Shown: piece after piece, positions 48,396 through 60,575 of the stretch
Numbering within the stretch: the stretch's first letter is position 1
How the letters are laid out: every line of letters begins with the position of its first letter
Assembly (NCBI GenBank): GCA_014529385.2
Contig: CM043966.1
Span: forward strand, 91,556,587 to 91,620,586
Direction: 5' to 3'
Origin: Adiantum capillus-veneris
Taxonomy: Eukaryota; Streptophyta; Polypodiopsida; Polypodiales; Pteridaceae
Length of the DNA: 64,000 nucleotides
The notes under the pieces: generated by a model
What the model was told of the DNA's origin: nothing
The model's database searches: none
The model's input: the letters and a program-made list of their open reading frames with translations, nothing else
Made by a program: the position numbers and the translations under genes

Positions 48396-50011
48396 TGATA
48401 GCCGTTTTTTGGCTCTCCTTAATTACCATAGTGAGTTAACCCACCCTACCAAAATCATCCAAACAATGTGGCTATCCCTACCATTTCACTGTATATAGGT
48501 GTGTGTGAGTTAGGGGACTTTTCCCATATCTTCTTAAAAACCCTTAATTAGCTAGTCACTGCACTAGTTGAGCCAAAAAAATAAAAAAATAAAAAAAAAT
48601 ATAAGTATATTACGGCCCATTTGTGTGTAAATATTTCATTGTATATAGGGCCTAAATAAAAGGATTTTTCATAATTACATTGGTATTTATTTAAATGTTT
48701 CTACCTATAGTGTGTTATTTATGCTATGTACATTGACTCACCATTACCATATTTTCTTACCATACTCTTTATTCCATATAAAAATAATTTCATGCAAGCT
48801 TCTCTTATTTTTGGTGTAACTCCATCCCAACAAAAATCCAAAAAAACTAGTTTTATTTATGTGTATATTTTTTCACTATTGTGATTTTTTCCTTCCTACA
48901 TCTATTCTCTTTTACTCTCATAAATTAGAACAACAAAAATATTCATCTTTTTATGGTAGACTTATAATGAGAGAGATTTATTTTGACCCCTTTATATTTT
49001 TTCAACCTATATTATTTATATTTGACATGTATATATTTTTTAAACCCCTCAATATTTGATTTTCTTAGTTGTACTATTCACTTATATCATGATCTCAACA
49101 ATATCTTCAATTATAGACCTACCAAATAAGGTCAAGGGTATGTGGCATGCATGCATGTACCATGGGGAGCTCACTCTTGGAGGTATTCAAAAGAATCATC
49201 CAAAGAAGGACCTCACAAGGACCTTGTGCAATGGAAAAAACAGTCAGTATTGCTGAATTTTTAAAGATCACATGCTCCCCGAATTTGAAAAGGTGATACA
49301 AATAAAAGTTGTAGCTCGTGAGCTGAACTTTCATCTCAAATTTTTTTATATTTTTTTCAGCTACGAGCTGTGAGCTATGATTTTATTGGTGGACCCCAGT
49401 TTGCCCATGCTATGCAGCCACACTCCCTCTTCCACTTTATCATTTTCCTCTTTCGCACACACTCCTCCCTCTCCTTCCCACTCCCAAACCTGCAACTCCC
49501 ATGCCTTAATTCACCCTTTTCACCATTGTCACATCTCTCACACCTCCATAGCCTTCATCCTCCATTTCTACACCCTATGTGTCCCCCTTTCTCTCTACAT
49601 ATATGTCCATATTACCATACTCTCTTCAGCTTTGTAAAGAACTTCAAAAAAATCAGCAAAAATCCAAGGATAACCTCTGCAAATGAAGGCTTTTATCATG
49701 AATTTTCCAAGCTTTGAAGATAACATAGCTTCATCGACACGCGCTGCTTCGCCATGCTGGCTGCTTCTTCTTCCGGTGCTGTAAAGAGGTGAATGTCAAC
49801 TTCTCCAAAGCTTCAACCTCTCTTTACAAGCTCATCCCTTCTCTAACATTTCTTATCATATATCTCACCATTTGGTGAATGATTTTGTAAATATTTTTTA
49901 GTGGTAATTACTAACTACTAACCACTAACCTTATTGTAAAATGCACCCTCTACTAGAGTAGGCACTCCCAAATTATTCACTCAATCCTCTCTCCTATCAT
50001 CCTCAATAATT
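48396..50011 (+). mobile_element. Truncated 3' LTR of the Tat element
   Basis: It matches 39925-41505, with small insertions at about 49484-49500 and 49558-49580. The match ends at ATTCTC near 50010, so the TATA box, R and U5 are missing. Confidence 0.93.
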
Positions 50012-50826
50012 CTCCCTCTTTTAACTTTTTGAGCCCTTAGATGTCCTTTCCTCCCTCTTTGAACTTTTTGAGCTTGGATGACCTCTTACGCGTGGCATAG
50101 GATTTCATATGGCTTCTTCTTCTAGGTGGTTCAAGAGCTGCACCATCATTTTCTTCAAAAGAGGAAGAGTATGAGGAGGATGGAGAAGAGGGTGACCTCT
50201 TTCTTGGCTTTTTCTTCCCTTGTTCCTCCTTGTCTACACCATCACTTTCTTTAGAAGAGGAAGAGGATGAAGAAGATGGAGAAGAGGGTGACCTCTGTCT
50301 CGTCTTGTCTTTTTCTTCTCTTGTTTTCTCTCGTCCCTCTTTGAATTATGATGTAGAGAAGTGTGCAATGGTCTTCTTTATTTAGGGGGTGTTGGAGAGC
50401 GTTTTGCCCGACGTCTTTGTGGAGCCATCTCCACTGAGGTGGAAAGAGACTCACTTCTTTCTCGTTCTTTTGGTGGGGGCTCTACCGTACTTGAGTTCTC
50501 CTTTGGGAAGGATATGCATCGTCAAGTAGTAGATTTTTGAGCCCTTCGTATGGATCCTCTTCTTCTTCCCTTATTGGAGAGAGACCTCTTTTTGAAGTCT
50601 CACAAAGAGGCTCCCTAGATACTATCTCTTCTTGGTGAGGAGTTTGGAGAATCCCATGAGTACGTAGCTGCTGTTGCACTTCACCTTGGAGGGATGGATT
50701 GCCCATGGCTTGTTGAAGCCTAGTAACAAGGTAATTGACAAGCATAGGGGCATCATTAGTAGCCTGTTTGTTAGCAAAATCAAAGCTATCAACAATAATT
50801 TCACTCTCTTTACTCTTGTCAGCCAT
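50012..50826 (-). pseudogene. Gag N-terminal part of the minus-strand element
   Basis: The ATG (plus 50826) opens 'MADKSKESEIIVDSFDFANK'. A helical region with 'MLVNYLVTRLQQAMG' and an acidic segment 'SPIREEEEDPYEGLKNLL' follow to a stop at 50482. Further down, in another frame, two copies of a Ser-rich basic motif 'RKRSPSSPSSSYSSS' and 'RQRSPSSPSSSSSSS' occur (about 50195 and 50295), then 'RSSKLKKFKEGGKDI' near 50050. This layout resembles plant gypsy Gag N-termini with a Ser/Arg spacer before the capsid; that assignment is by pattern memory and tentative. Truncated at 50012. Confidence 0.55.
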
Positions 50827-51215
50827 TCTAACAACTTTTAGGGGTAAAATTTTTAAGTGTACTTTGGCACTTCAAGCCCTAGTTTCTACTCCTCTAAAGC
50901 ACTCAAGCTCATGTACCCATGGCTCAAACATCATTCAATGCAAGGAATAGAAGAGAGGGTCTTTCACCACCAAAACAACACCCGCTCCTGTCAAGCTTCT
51001 AATAGCTCAATAGTGGTTAAGCAATAGGCAAGCCCCATAGGACTCCACTATTAAGACCATAGCTCTCGACAGTGATGCCCTGTTATCTGCATGAAGCAAC
51101 CACACTCCAAGGTCAAAAAATCCCTAATCTAGTTAGTCAATTGCAATTAATAATACCAACCATTTATAGTCAACTTGAGGACCTTTCTTCTTGAGCAATA
51201 AAAGAGAAACCTTGT

Positions 51216-51227
51216 GCTTTGATACCA
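51216..51227 (-). promoter_or_regulatory. Primer-binding site of the minus-strand element
   Basis: The minus strand reads TGGTATCAAAGC, one base from the initiator-Met site, directly after the LTR end TGTTACA. Confidence 0.75.
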
Positions 51228-51228
51228 A

Positions 51229-51955
51229 TGTAACATTTAATGGTCTAGTAACTTGTATATAGCGGAAAATAACTTAGACATAGTGAGAATTTAATCAAGA
51301 ATATATTCCTAATGAGCATAGAAAAAGTGCTTGGATGGAGAGAGAAACAAAAGCATAACACCTAGTTAGATACACATGAAAAATACTTTAAAAAGAGAGA
51401 GAAATTAAGCTATTGACAATAGTTGAGGACAGGATTTACATGGATCCGGTCCCCCCTCCAAAAGGCTTTGTATTATAGGTTTCCCTCATCAAGGGTGACA
51501 TATTACGATACAATCCTTTGTGTTCCTTCAAAAACTTGTTGGTGCAATGAAGAGGGAAGCTTCAAGCACCAAGCTTACACTTGAAATCACAATAGTTCTC
51601 AGACCCAAGACCTCACACACCTTCGAAGATGGTGAAATCTAGCAGGGTATGAGAGTAGATCGAGAGTAAGAAGAAGTATTCTTACCAGAAAGAAGTATTT
51701 CTCCTCACATAACCACTCTTAATAGCTTAGCATAGCTTAGTAATTAGCACCGTAGAGGAAATGAGCATGCATTGAAGCTTCAATCTTGGTTGGATTTGCA
51801 TCACAAAGCCAAGAGTTGTTGGTGTAGACCTCCCTTCTCAAAAGACTGGAGAAGATCATGAGCTTTCCATTAAAGCTTGGAGAAGGAGAAAATCTTCTTT
51901 ACTTCACACATGATCTTGTGTGAGTGTGTGTGTGATAATGCCTTGCAAAAATCAG

Positions 51956-52033
<78 letters not shown>

Positions 52034-52849
52034 TGATCCCTCTTGCTATTTCCTCTTGCTGTCCCCTCATTGGCTCATGCCAAGATTAGCCAATAGAAAA
52101 TTAAAAGCATAATTGCTAGGCTTGTGACATGTGTCCCCCTTTCCCCTTTTGTGAGAGTTTTAGGTATTTAAATAATGCAATTAAACTCTCATTGGACCTC
52201 TTAGTCTTCTGGCCAATAGTAATCATGCAAGCCATTGGGCTGCTGAATGCTCATTGGACCCCTTGGGAGACTGTCCAATAGTCTTCTAGAGGGCTTAATT
52301 TCTATTGTTTCTTTTATCAAGTGTTTTTAAATGGATTGAACTAAATTTACTCTAGCCTAATTCTCATTGATCCACCTCTATGGCCATCCAATAGGATTTG
52401 AATGCACCTTGGGGGCAACTCGGCTAGGAACTTGACATGTGTCCACTATGCCCTTTGTGTAAAGGGAGCTTGGAAGAGTGTGTGTGTGTGTTTCTCTCTC
52501 ATCCCCTACAAAAATGGATCGCCCCCTCCTTGATACGAATGTGGGAAGAATTTCGAGTCTCCCCACAAGCAACCAAATGTCCCTAAGGTTTGACCATAGA
52601 ACGTTTCATTTTATTTTGGAACCTAAGCTTTTTGGAAGTCTGAGGTCTTTGAAGTCCATTGATGCACATTGCTCTTTTGCATATGGTTCCTCTTTGGTTT
52701 TCTATTCTCCTTGCTTTGGATCCCTACTGACTGAGAGGGGTCTAATAGCCTTACCAATATTCTATCTTTTTCTCCCCTTGTACTTCCGCATATTAAATGA
52801 TTAACATGAGAAAATCATTTAGGAGAATTAGATATGAGTTATTATGACA
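51229..52849 (-). mobile_element. 5' LTR of the minus-strand element (about 1.6 kb)
   Basis: On the minus strand it begins TGTCATAATAACTC next to satellite sequence and ends AATGTTACA at the primer site. It contains a CT/GA microsatellite (51958-52030). No second copy is present, so the boundaries rest on the primer site and the satellite junction. Confidence 0.65.
51958..52030. repeat. (CT)n microsatellite in the minus-strand LTR
   Basis: About 73 bp of CT on the plus strand. Confidence 0.96.
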
Positions 52850-54470
52850 GGTTGCTTCCCTGTATTCTAGTGAGAGATCCTATGGACCTAGGGTCACAAG
52901 GTGCCGATGCATAAGCTTAAGGGACATAGGTTGCTCTCTATTGCAAATAGATATCCTATGGTCCTAGGGCCATAGGGCTATTGTAGTGTATATGTTGGTA
53001 CCCTTGAATGACCCAAATGATTATTGAGACTTACCACCATTGTGCATATGTTGGTGCCCTTGATTGGACCAAATGCTCTTTGAGACCTTCTACATTGACC
53101 CATAGGCCATCCTCTAGCCTTAAGGCCATAGATTACTCTCTAGTATGATGTGAGATCTTATGACCTTAGGGCAATATGGTACTAATGTATAACCTCAAGG
53201 GCCCATAGGATCTTTGAGAGCTTCTACATTGACACCTAGTCCACCCTATGGACCTAGGGCCATAGAGTGCCCTTTAGTATGATGTTAGATCCTATGGAAT
53301 TAGGGCCATAGGGTGCCAATGTATAAGGTCAAGATCCATAGTTTGTTTCCATATATTGCATAAGAGATCCTATGGACCTAGGGCCACACGGTGACAATGC
53401 ATAAGCTGAAGGCCATAGGTTTTCGTCTATTGCAAATAGAGATCCTATGGTCCTATGGCCACAGGGCTAATGTAGTGCATATGTTCCTACCCTTGAATGG
53501 CCCAGATGATTATTGAGAACTACCATAGTGCATACGTTGGCACCCTTGAATGGCCCAAATGTTGTTTGAGAGATTCTACATTAAACCCTAGGCCATCCTA
53601 TAGCCTTAAGGCCATAGGTTTCTCTCTAGTATGATGTGAGATCCTATGGCCTTAATGCCATATGGTACTAGTGTATAATCTCAAGTGCCCACAGGCTCTT
53701 TAAGAGCTTCTACATTGACATATGGTCCACCCTATAACCCTAGGGGCTTAGAGTGCCCTTTAGTATGATGTGAGATCCTATGGACTTAGTGACATAGGTT
53801 GCCAATGTATAGGGTTAGATTCATCGGTTGTTTCCCTCTATTCCAATGAGAGATCCTATGGACCTAGTGCCATATAATGACAATGCATAAGCTCAAGGAC
53901 CATAGGTCACTCTCTATTGTTTGGAAATAGAGATCCTATGCTCCTAGGGCCATAGGGTTATCATAGTGCATATATTGTGCCCTTGAATGTCCGAAAAGAT
54001 TATTGAGAGCTACCATAGTGCATATGTCGGTGCAATTGAATGGCCCAGATTCTCTTAGGGAGATTTTACATTGACATCTAGGCCATCCTCTAGCCTTAAG
54101 GACATAGGTCCCTTGCTAGTATGATGTGATATCCTATAGCCTTAGGGCCATATGCTACTAATGTATAAGCTCAAGGTCCCAAAGGCTCTTTGGGAGCTTC
54201 TACCTTGACACCTACTCCACCCTATGTCCCTAGGGGCTTAGATTTCCCTTTAGTATGATAATCCTATGGACTTAGTGTCATAGGCTGCTAATGTATAAGA
54301 TTAAGAGCCAGACGTTGTTTTACTTTATTCCAATGAGAGATCCTATGGACCTAGGGGGCCATACACTGCCAATGCATAAGCTCAAGGACCATAGGTCGCT
54401 CTCTATTGCAAATAGAGATCCTTTATTCCTAGGGCCATAGGGCTACCATAGTGCATATATTGGTGCGCTT
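52850..54470 (+). repeat. Palindrome-rich satellite, forward orientation
   Basis: It resumes at GGTTGCTTCCCTGTATTC with the same unit order as 36472-39924; about three and a half units. The Gag-only element interrupts it at 54471. Confidence 0.9.
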
Positions 54471-54850
54471 TGTTATGGCATAAGCTGCACACTGCGAGTC
54501 CTGCACGAATGTCTAGACACTGCGAACTACGACTTCATGCGGCTTTGGATAGTTCATTATGGGATATCATGGGATAGGAGGGGGTTTGCACCATTCTCAA
54601 TCTGCATTGGATCAGTGGGTGTATTTGGAGGGGCACACCAGTCATTGTGGATATCTCCTAATCAATCAATATATCATTCTTATGTAATCGTGGGTTCTAT
54701 TGTGTATTAATGAAGAAGAAAATGTTTTCTTCCTATGTATTGTCATCTATTCTCTCTTATTATACATTGTTGTTCATCTAACGGAAGGAAGCATGACAGT
54801 ATCCATTCCCGTAGTATTTATTGCTCGAGTATGGAGCTGTAGGTATTACA
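54471..54850 (+). mobile_element. 5' LTR of the Gag-only element
   Basis: 380 bp; TGGCGACC, a plausible primer-site start, begins at 54853. Confidence 0.92.
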
Positions 54851-54852
54851 TC

Positions 54853-54868
54853 TGGCGACCATGATGCA
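54853..54868 (+). promoter_or_regulatory. Presumed primer-binding site of the Gag-only element
   Basis: TGGCGACCATGATGCA begins two bases after the LTR end. The tRNA is not assigned. Confidence 0.5.
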
Positions 54869-55319
54869 TAATGAGCGAACTGTTGTGAATATGCATGCAC
54901 ACTAGATCGCATGGTTCTCTTGATCCTATTGTTCCAATTGTAGGCAGACGTTGGAGGAGAGGCGGTTTGGATGAATTCGTTTTCTCCGCACCCCAGGCTA
55001 AGGAACATCTATCTCCATTTCCAAGCCCGATTGGTGGTCAACATATTTGGCGTGGGTGGCGTACTCCACGTAGTCAATCATGTCCTCCTGCCATTTACTC
55101 GCCCTCATCAACTCATGTTGCTCCACCACCAACTCAAGTAAGCAGTCGCGGGGTTTCACTGACCCATCCTCGCCTCCTATTGTTCGGCAACTCTTTCCAG
55201 GAGGAGACACAATTGGGCAAGGGGCTATGGTGCAACCAGTGGCGGCTTGATAGATTAAGTATAGTTGCTTTCGAGATTGCTCAAAGGAAGATCCTGATGC
55301 ACATTTGCAGAAATTTAAT

Positions 55320-56230
55320 AAAGTGCATGGATTGAATCATCCTGGTGCTATGGTTCCTCTCCATCAACAACCGGTGTTTGAGTCCACACTTTCAGGGAAA
55401 GCTGCAAAATCGCTGTCAGAGTATCCTGATGATCATTTTCAAACTTATGCCAAAGGTTTTAGAGCATTCTTGTGTTGATTCAAAACAAAAAAGACGGTCC
55501 CTCAACATTTGGAAAAGCTTCATATGTTGCATCAAAAGTCGTTGCTAGTGGAGGATTATGCTGCAAAGTTTTGGATGCTCTTGCAGTGGGTACCTCAAGC
55601 ACAACGGCCAAAAGCCAAGGTGTTGAATGATTATTTTTTGTGAGGGCTAAATAAGGATCTCCGAACTGCTATGGCAACAATGGATAAGGTAACCACTCCA
55701 CTGGATAATATTATTGCACAGGTTGTTGTAGCTGGTGAACCTTGGAAGATATGGATTCATCAAGGAAATCCAAGAAAAACGATCGCAAGAAATATCATCC
55801 TAAATCTCAGGGAAGTGGCAGTGATAATACAGAGTTGGAGAGTGCAGACTCAAAATCCTTAAATTCAAACAGTAGTTGTTCGGTGAAAGAGGCAGAGGAG
55901 GCACCTCGATAAAATCCTACCGTCAGGGGAAAGGTGTTTCATCCGAATCTTTGGAATCTTCTGTGATGGTAAAGAGTCTGAAGGAGCTATAGTGTACTCA
56001 GTGCCGAAATCTTGGACATGCTGCTCAAGATTGCGTAATGAATCAGAAATGGTGTGCAATTTGCACATCCAATACCCATAATACAATGGAATTTTATTAC
56101 AATGGTCGTGGCCGTAGGAGTTGGGATTCTTCTGCATGGAAGTCATAACAGTCAGAACAAGAGCCTGCGGTGGTGTTGGCTCATGCTCATGTAGCACATG
56201 CACCTTTTCTAGGAACAGCTGATGGAGGTT
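55320..56230 (+). pseudogene. Gag of the 2.28-kb element, with zinc knuckles (broken)
   Basis: The Retrotrans_gag-type core reads 'KLHMLHQKSLLVEDYAAKF' (about 55515-55570), 'LQWVPQAQRPKAK', and after a stop 'GLNKDLRTAMATMDK'. Downstream, after a frame change, 'CTQCRNLGHAAQDC' (CX2CX4HX4C, 55993-56034) is a full zinc knuckle. 'CAICTSNTHNTMEF' right after it looks like a second with its last Cys replaced. Two or three stops and frameshifts occur. No protease, RT or integrase motif lies between the LTRs. Confidence 0.78.
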
Positions 56231-56374
56231 TATAGGGCCCATCGACAAGATTTTTGGGGGTTGGGCTACATCGACATTTCATCATCACCAGAGCATGAGG
56301 AGGAGCAATGATCAAAGCCTTCAACAAGGAGAGGCTAAATCTATGGGTTCATGCAGTCCACCATGCGTGCCAGG

Positions 56375-56754
56375 TGTTACAACATAAGCCGCACACTGTG
56401 GGTCCTACAAATGTCCGGACACTACGGACTAGGACTTCATGCGGCTTTGGACAATTGTTTATGGATATTATGGGATAGGACGGGGTTTGCACAATTCCCG
56501 ATCTGTGTTGGAGTAGCGGGTGTATTTGGAGGGGCACACCAGTCATTGTGGATATCTCCTAATCAATCAATATATCATTCTCATGTTACAATCCTAGGTT
56601 CTGTTGTGTATTAATGAAGAAGATGATGTTATGTTCCTGTGTATTGTTGTCTATTCTCTCTTCTTATACATTGTTGTTCATCTAATGTAAGGAATTATGA
56701 GGGTATCCATTCCCATAGTACTTATTGCTTCACTACAGAGTTGTAGGTATTACA
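56375..56754 (+). mobile_element. 3' LTR of the Gag-only element
   Basis: 380 bp, same length as the 5' copy, with scattered substitutions. The satellite resumes at 56755 with CCCTTGAATG. Confidence 0.92.
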
Positions 56755-59215
56755 CCCTTGAATGTCCCAAAATATTATTGAGAGCTACCATAGTGCATAT
56801 GTTGGTGCCCCTAAATGGCCCAAATTCTCTTTGAGAGCTTCTACATTTACATCTAGGCCATCCTCTAGCATTAAGGCCATAGGTTCCTCTCTAGTATGAT
56901 GTGAGATCCTATGGGCTTAGGGCCATATGGTACTAATGTATAAGCTCAAGGTCCCAAAGTCTCTTTTAGAGCTTGTTTATTGGCACCTAGTCTACCCATG
57001 GCCCTAGTGCCATAGAGTGCCCTTTAGTATGATGTGAGATTCTATGGATTTAGGTCCATAGGATAACAATGTATAAGGTCAAGGGCCATAGGGTGTGTCC
57101 CTCTATCCCAATGAGATATCCTATTATCCTAGGTCCATTGGGATATTGTAGTGCATATGTTGGCGCCCTTGAATGGCCCAAATTCTCTTTGAGAGCTTCT
57201 ACATTGACCCCTAGGCCATCCTCTACCCTTAAGGCCATGGGTTCCTCTCTAGTATGATGTGATACCCTATGCCTTAGGGTCGCAGGGTACCAATGCATAA
57301 GCTCAAGGGCACAAATGATCTTTGAGAGCTTTTACATTGAAACATAATCCACCTAATTCCCTAGGGTGATAGAGTGCCCTTTATTATGATGTGAGATCCT
57401 ATGCACTTAGGGCCATAAGGTGCCAATGTATAAGGTCAAGGGCCATAGGTTTTCTCCTCTATTCTTGTGAGAAATCCTATGGACCTAGGGCCATAGGGTT
57501 CCAATGCATAAGCTCAAGGGCCATAGGTTGGTCTCTATTGCAAATAGAAATCTGACGGTCCTAGCACCATAGGGCTACCATAGTGCATATGCTATTGCCC
57601 TTGAATGGACCAAATGTTTATTGAGAGCTACCATAGTGCATATGTTGGTGCCCTTAAATGGCCCAAATGCTCTTTGAGAGCTTCTACATTGACACCTAAG
57701 CCATCCTCTAACCTTAAGGCCATAGGTGCCTCTTTAATATGATGTGAGATTCTATGGCCTTAGGGCTATATGGTACTAATGTATAAGCTCAAGGGCTGAA
57801 AGGCTCTTTGAGAGCTTCTACATTGACACATAGTCCACCCAATGGACCTAGAGCCATAGAGTTCTCTTTAGTATGATGTGAGATCCTATAACCTTAGGGC
57901 CATAAGGTGCCACTGTATACTCTCAACGGCCATAGATTTTTTTGTGTTATTCTAGTGAGAGATCCTATGGACCTAGGGCCACATGGTGCTAATGCATAAG
58001 CTCAAGGTCCATAGGTTGATCTCTACTACAAATAGATATCCTATGGTCCTAGGGCATAGGGCTAATGTAGTGCATATGCTGGTGCCATTGAATGGCCTAG
58101 ATGTTTATTGAGAGCTACCATAGCGCATATGTTGGTACCCTTGAATGACCCAAATGCTCTTTGAGAGCTTCTACATTGACCCATAAACCATCCTCTAGCC
58201 TAAGGACATAGGTGGCTCTCTAGTATGATGTGAGAGCCTATGGCCTTAGGGTCGTAGAGTACCAATGTATAAGCTCAAGGGCCCAAAGTCTCATTGAGAG
58301 CTTCTACATTGACATATAGTCCGCTCTATGGCCCTAGGGCCATATAGTTCCATTTAGTATGATGTGAGATGCTATGGACTTAGGGCCATAACTTGCGAGT
58401 GTATAAGTTTAAGGGCCATATGTTTTGTCCCTTTATTCCAGTGAGAGATCTTATGGACTTATGGCCATAGGGTGCCTATACATAAGCTCAAGGGCCATAG
58501 ATTGCTCTATGTTGTGAATAGAGATCCTATGGTCCTAGGGCCATAGGGCTACCATAGTGCATATGTTTGTGGCCTTGAATGGCCCAAATTATTATTGAGA
58601 TCTACCATAGTGCATATGTTGGTTCCCTTGAATGGCCCAAATGCTGTTAGAGAACTTTTACATTGACCCTCAAGCCATCCTATAGCCTTCACTCCATAGG
58701 TTCCCCTCTACTATGATGTCAAATCCTATGTCCTTAGGGCCATATGGTACTAATGTATAAGCTCAAGGGCCCAAAGGAATTTTTAGAGCTTCTACATTGA
58801 CACCTTGTCCACCCATTGGCCCTAGGGCCTTACAGTGCCCTTTAGTATGATGTGCAATCTTGTGGACTCAAGGCCATAAGGTGCCAATGTATAAGGTCAA
58901 AGATCATAGGTTGTTTTTCTTTATTCCAATGAGCGATCCTATAGATCTAGGGCCATAGGGTGCCAATGCATAAGCTTAAGGGCCATAGGTTTCTCTCTAT
59001 TACAAATAGAGATCCTATGGTCATAGGGCCATAGGTCTACTGTAGTGCACACGTGGATTGACCTTGAATGGCCTGAATTCTCTTTGAAAGATTCTACATT
59101 GACCCCTAGGCCATTTTATAGCCTTAAGGCCATAGGTTCCTCTCTAGTATGATGTGAGACCCTATGCCTTAGGGCCATACGGTATCAATGTATAAGGTTA
59201 AGGTCCCCAAGAATC
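56755..59215 (+). repeat. Palindrome-rich satellite, forward orientation, last block
   Basis: About five units in the same order as the other blocks, with a perfect palindrome copy at about 58326-58344. It ends at the T run that is the LINE's A-tail. Confidence 0.9.
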
Positions 59216-59763
59216 TTTTTTTTTTCTAGGAAAAGATCCTTCTATTAGCTACTAAAACTTCCCATAGGGCTACAACCACCTCTTCAAGAGAGGGCTACAA
59301 CAAACCATGGTGAGAGACTCTCCCAATGAAAAAACCTGCATATGTACAATGGGCTAAATCAAGAAATGGGGGGAGGGAAAAGCCACACAGGTGGTCGGTA
59401 ATTCCATCGGAGTACACCCTGGACCATGGTGTAGAAAGGCCTAGGTCGCCAGAGTCGAAGGAAAGCCTCTCTGCGCTCCCGCATGTGGTCGGAGCTTCCC
59501 TGTAGTCCCTCGAGCTGTCCGCTGAGAGTGTGGATCAGCTCTAGCCAAAAATCATGAACAGTCTTTGCTAGTGGCACGGGGCGAGCCTCAAAGATGCGGA
59601 AGCAATGGGCCCGCCAGATGAACTAGAGTGTCAGGCCACTGATGAGCTCCCAACACTCCTCTCTCTCACTGCACCACTCCTGTGGAGTAAGCTCTATAGA
59701 AGGCTAGACTGTAGGCCGCCCCTCCTGCATCACTATCATCCTGCTTGTGGAAGAGAGCTCAAA

Positions 59764-60575
59764 CTAAAGTGCCGGGCTTGAGAGGGTGGACCAGGTCGCT
59801 TCTCCCCAAGTGTATTGTCGAGCCGTGGAGAGAGCAGGCATGAGCCGAAGAACTCTTAGCCACACCTGCTGGGCCGAGGGACAGTCCCAAAGACAGTGAT
59901 GATGACTCTCCACAAGGTGGTCACAAGGTGCACATGCAGTCGAAATACCACTATGCACTAACCAGCTCCCAATTGTTGTAGCTCTGTGTACAACCAACCA
60001 CTGAAACAAGGTGACTCGCCTCGGCTGTCTGGAGTCCCACAACCTCTCCCAAAAAGCTACCAAGAACTCAGCTGTGAGACCCTCCTCCTGCCAATGAGGT
60101 GTTGCAGCGGGGCGGGCCTCTCTATGTGCTGCTAGTATATGATGTCCCAGTCAAACAGTGTACTGAAAGAACGGGACTCACTAGGATCCCATTGTACTCG
60201 TGCTAGCGGACAACACTCCCAAGCCCACAACCTCTAGTGTCTAGTCTCCGCAAGAGCTGTTGGGTCAGGGTCTATGACACAGGTCCTTCCACAGATGCCC
60301 ACTACTCGGATCCTCTGAAAATAGCACTCTGCTACTTGTGGGGCCTCTACTGCAACTCGATGAAGGCGTCCCCTACCCTGAAGCTCAAAGAAAAGGGTTG
60401 GGACAGTCTCTGTGTAGGACCTTACTGAGATGAGAACCTCTAGTCGTGTGAAGGCTCCCATCCACCGGGGTGCTACTGGCTCGAGGGGCATGAGCCACTC
60501 AACTAGAACTGACTCTGAGATGTCCTGGCACATGCTTTGCACCCCTCTCATGCCCTGTAGTTGAAGACCCTGCAC
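59764..60575 (-). pseudogene. LINE ORF2: C-terminal region with zf-RVT-type zinc motif
   Basis: The frame at 60063-59764 reads 'VTLFQWLVVHRATTIGSWL' and 'CAPCDHLVESHHHCLWDC', the Cys/His-rich ending (zf-RVT) common in plant LINEs. The piece at 60575-60234 ('SVLVEWLMPLEPVAPRWMG') belongs to the region before it. Stops and frame changes occur between. The 59226-59763 stretch is the remaining ORF end and 3' UTR. Confidence 0.75.

Larger units (their letters stand above)
39925..50011 (+). mobile_element. Nearly intact Tat-lineage Ty3/gypsy element, 3' LTR truncated
   Basis: A 2,559-bp 5' LTR, primer site, leader with two paired small ORFs, one gag-pol frame, polypurine tract and the first 1.6 kb of the 3' LTR. 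LTRs match almost base for base over 39925-41505 / 48396-50011 (a few per cent difference by eye, plus two small insertions in the 3' copy). Lineage is assigned from the second RNase H domain. It inserted into the satellite. The right end is lost at 50011. Confidence 0.93.
50012..52849 (-). mobile_element. 5' part of a minus-strand LTR element, truncated
   Basis: On the minus strand: an LTR (52849 down to 51229), primer site, leader, and the start of a Gag that ends abruptly at the Tat LTR. Beyond 52849 the satellite resumes, so its 5' end is intact and everything after the Gag start has been lost. Confidence 0.75.
54471..56754 (+). mobile_element. 2.28-kb LTR element encoding only Gag
   Basis: Two 380-bp LTRs (54471-54850 and 56375-56754) start TGTTA, end GTATTACA, and share long blocks such as GGGGCACACCAGTCATTGTG. 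The flanks CGCTT (54466-54470) and CCCTT (56755-56759) fit a 5-bp target duplication with one change. The 1.5-kb interior has a Gag core and zinc knuckles and no pol. LTR divergence by eye is over a tenth, so the insertion is old. No convincing polypurine tract precedes the 3' LTR. Confidence 0.92.

Noticed and set aside
56349-56614. Open frames in the LTRs of the 2.28-kb element as proteins
   Set aside because: They fall wholly within LTR sequence on both strands and have no domain.
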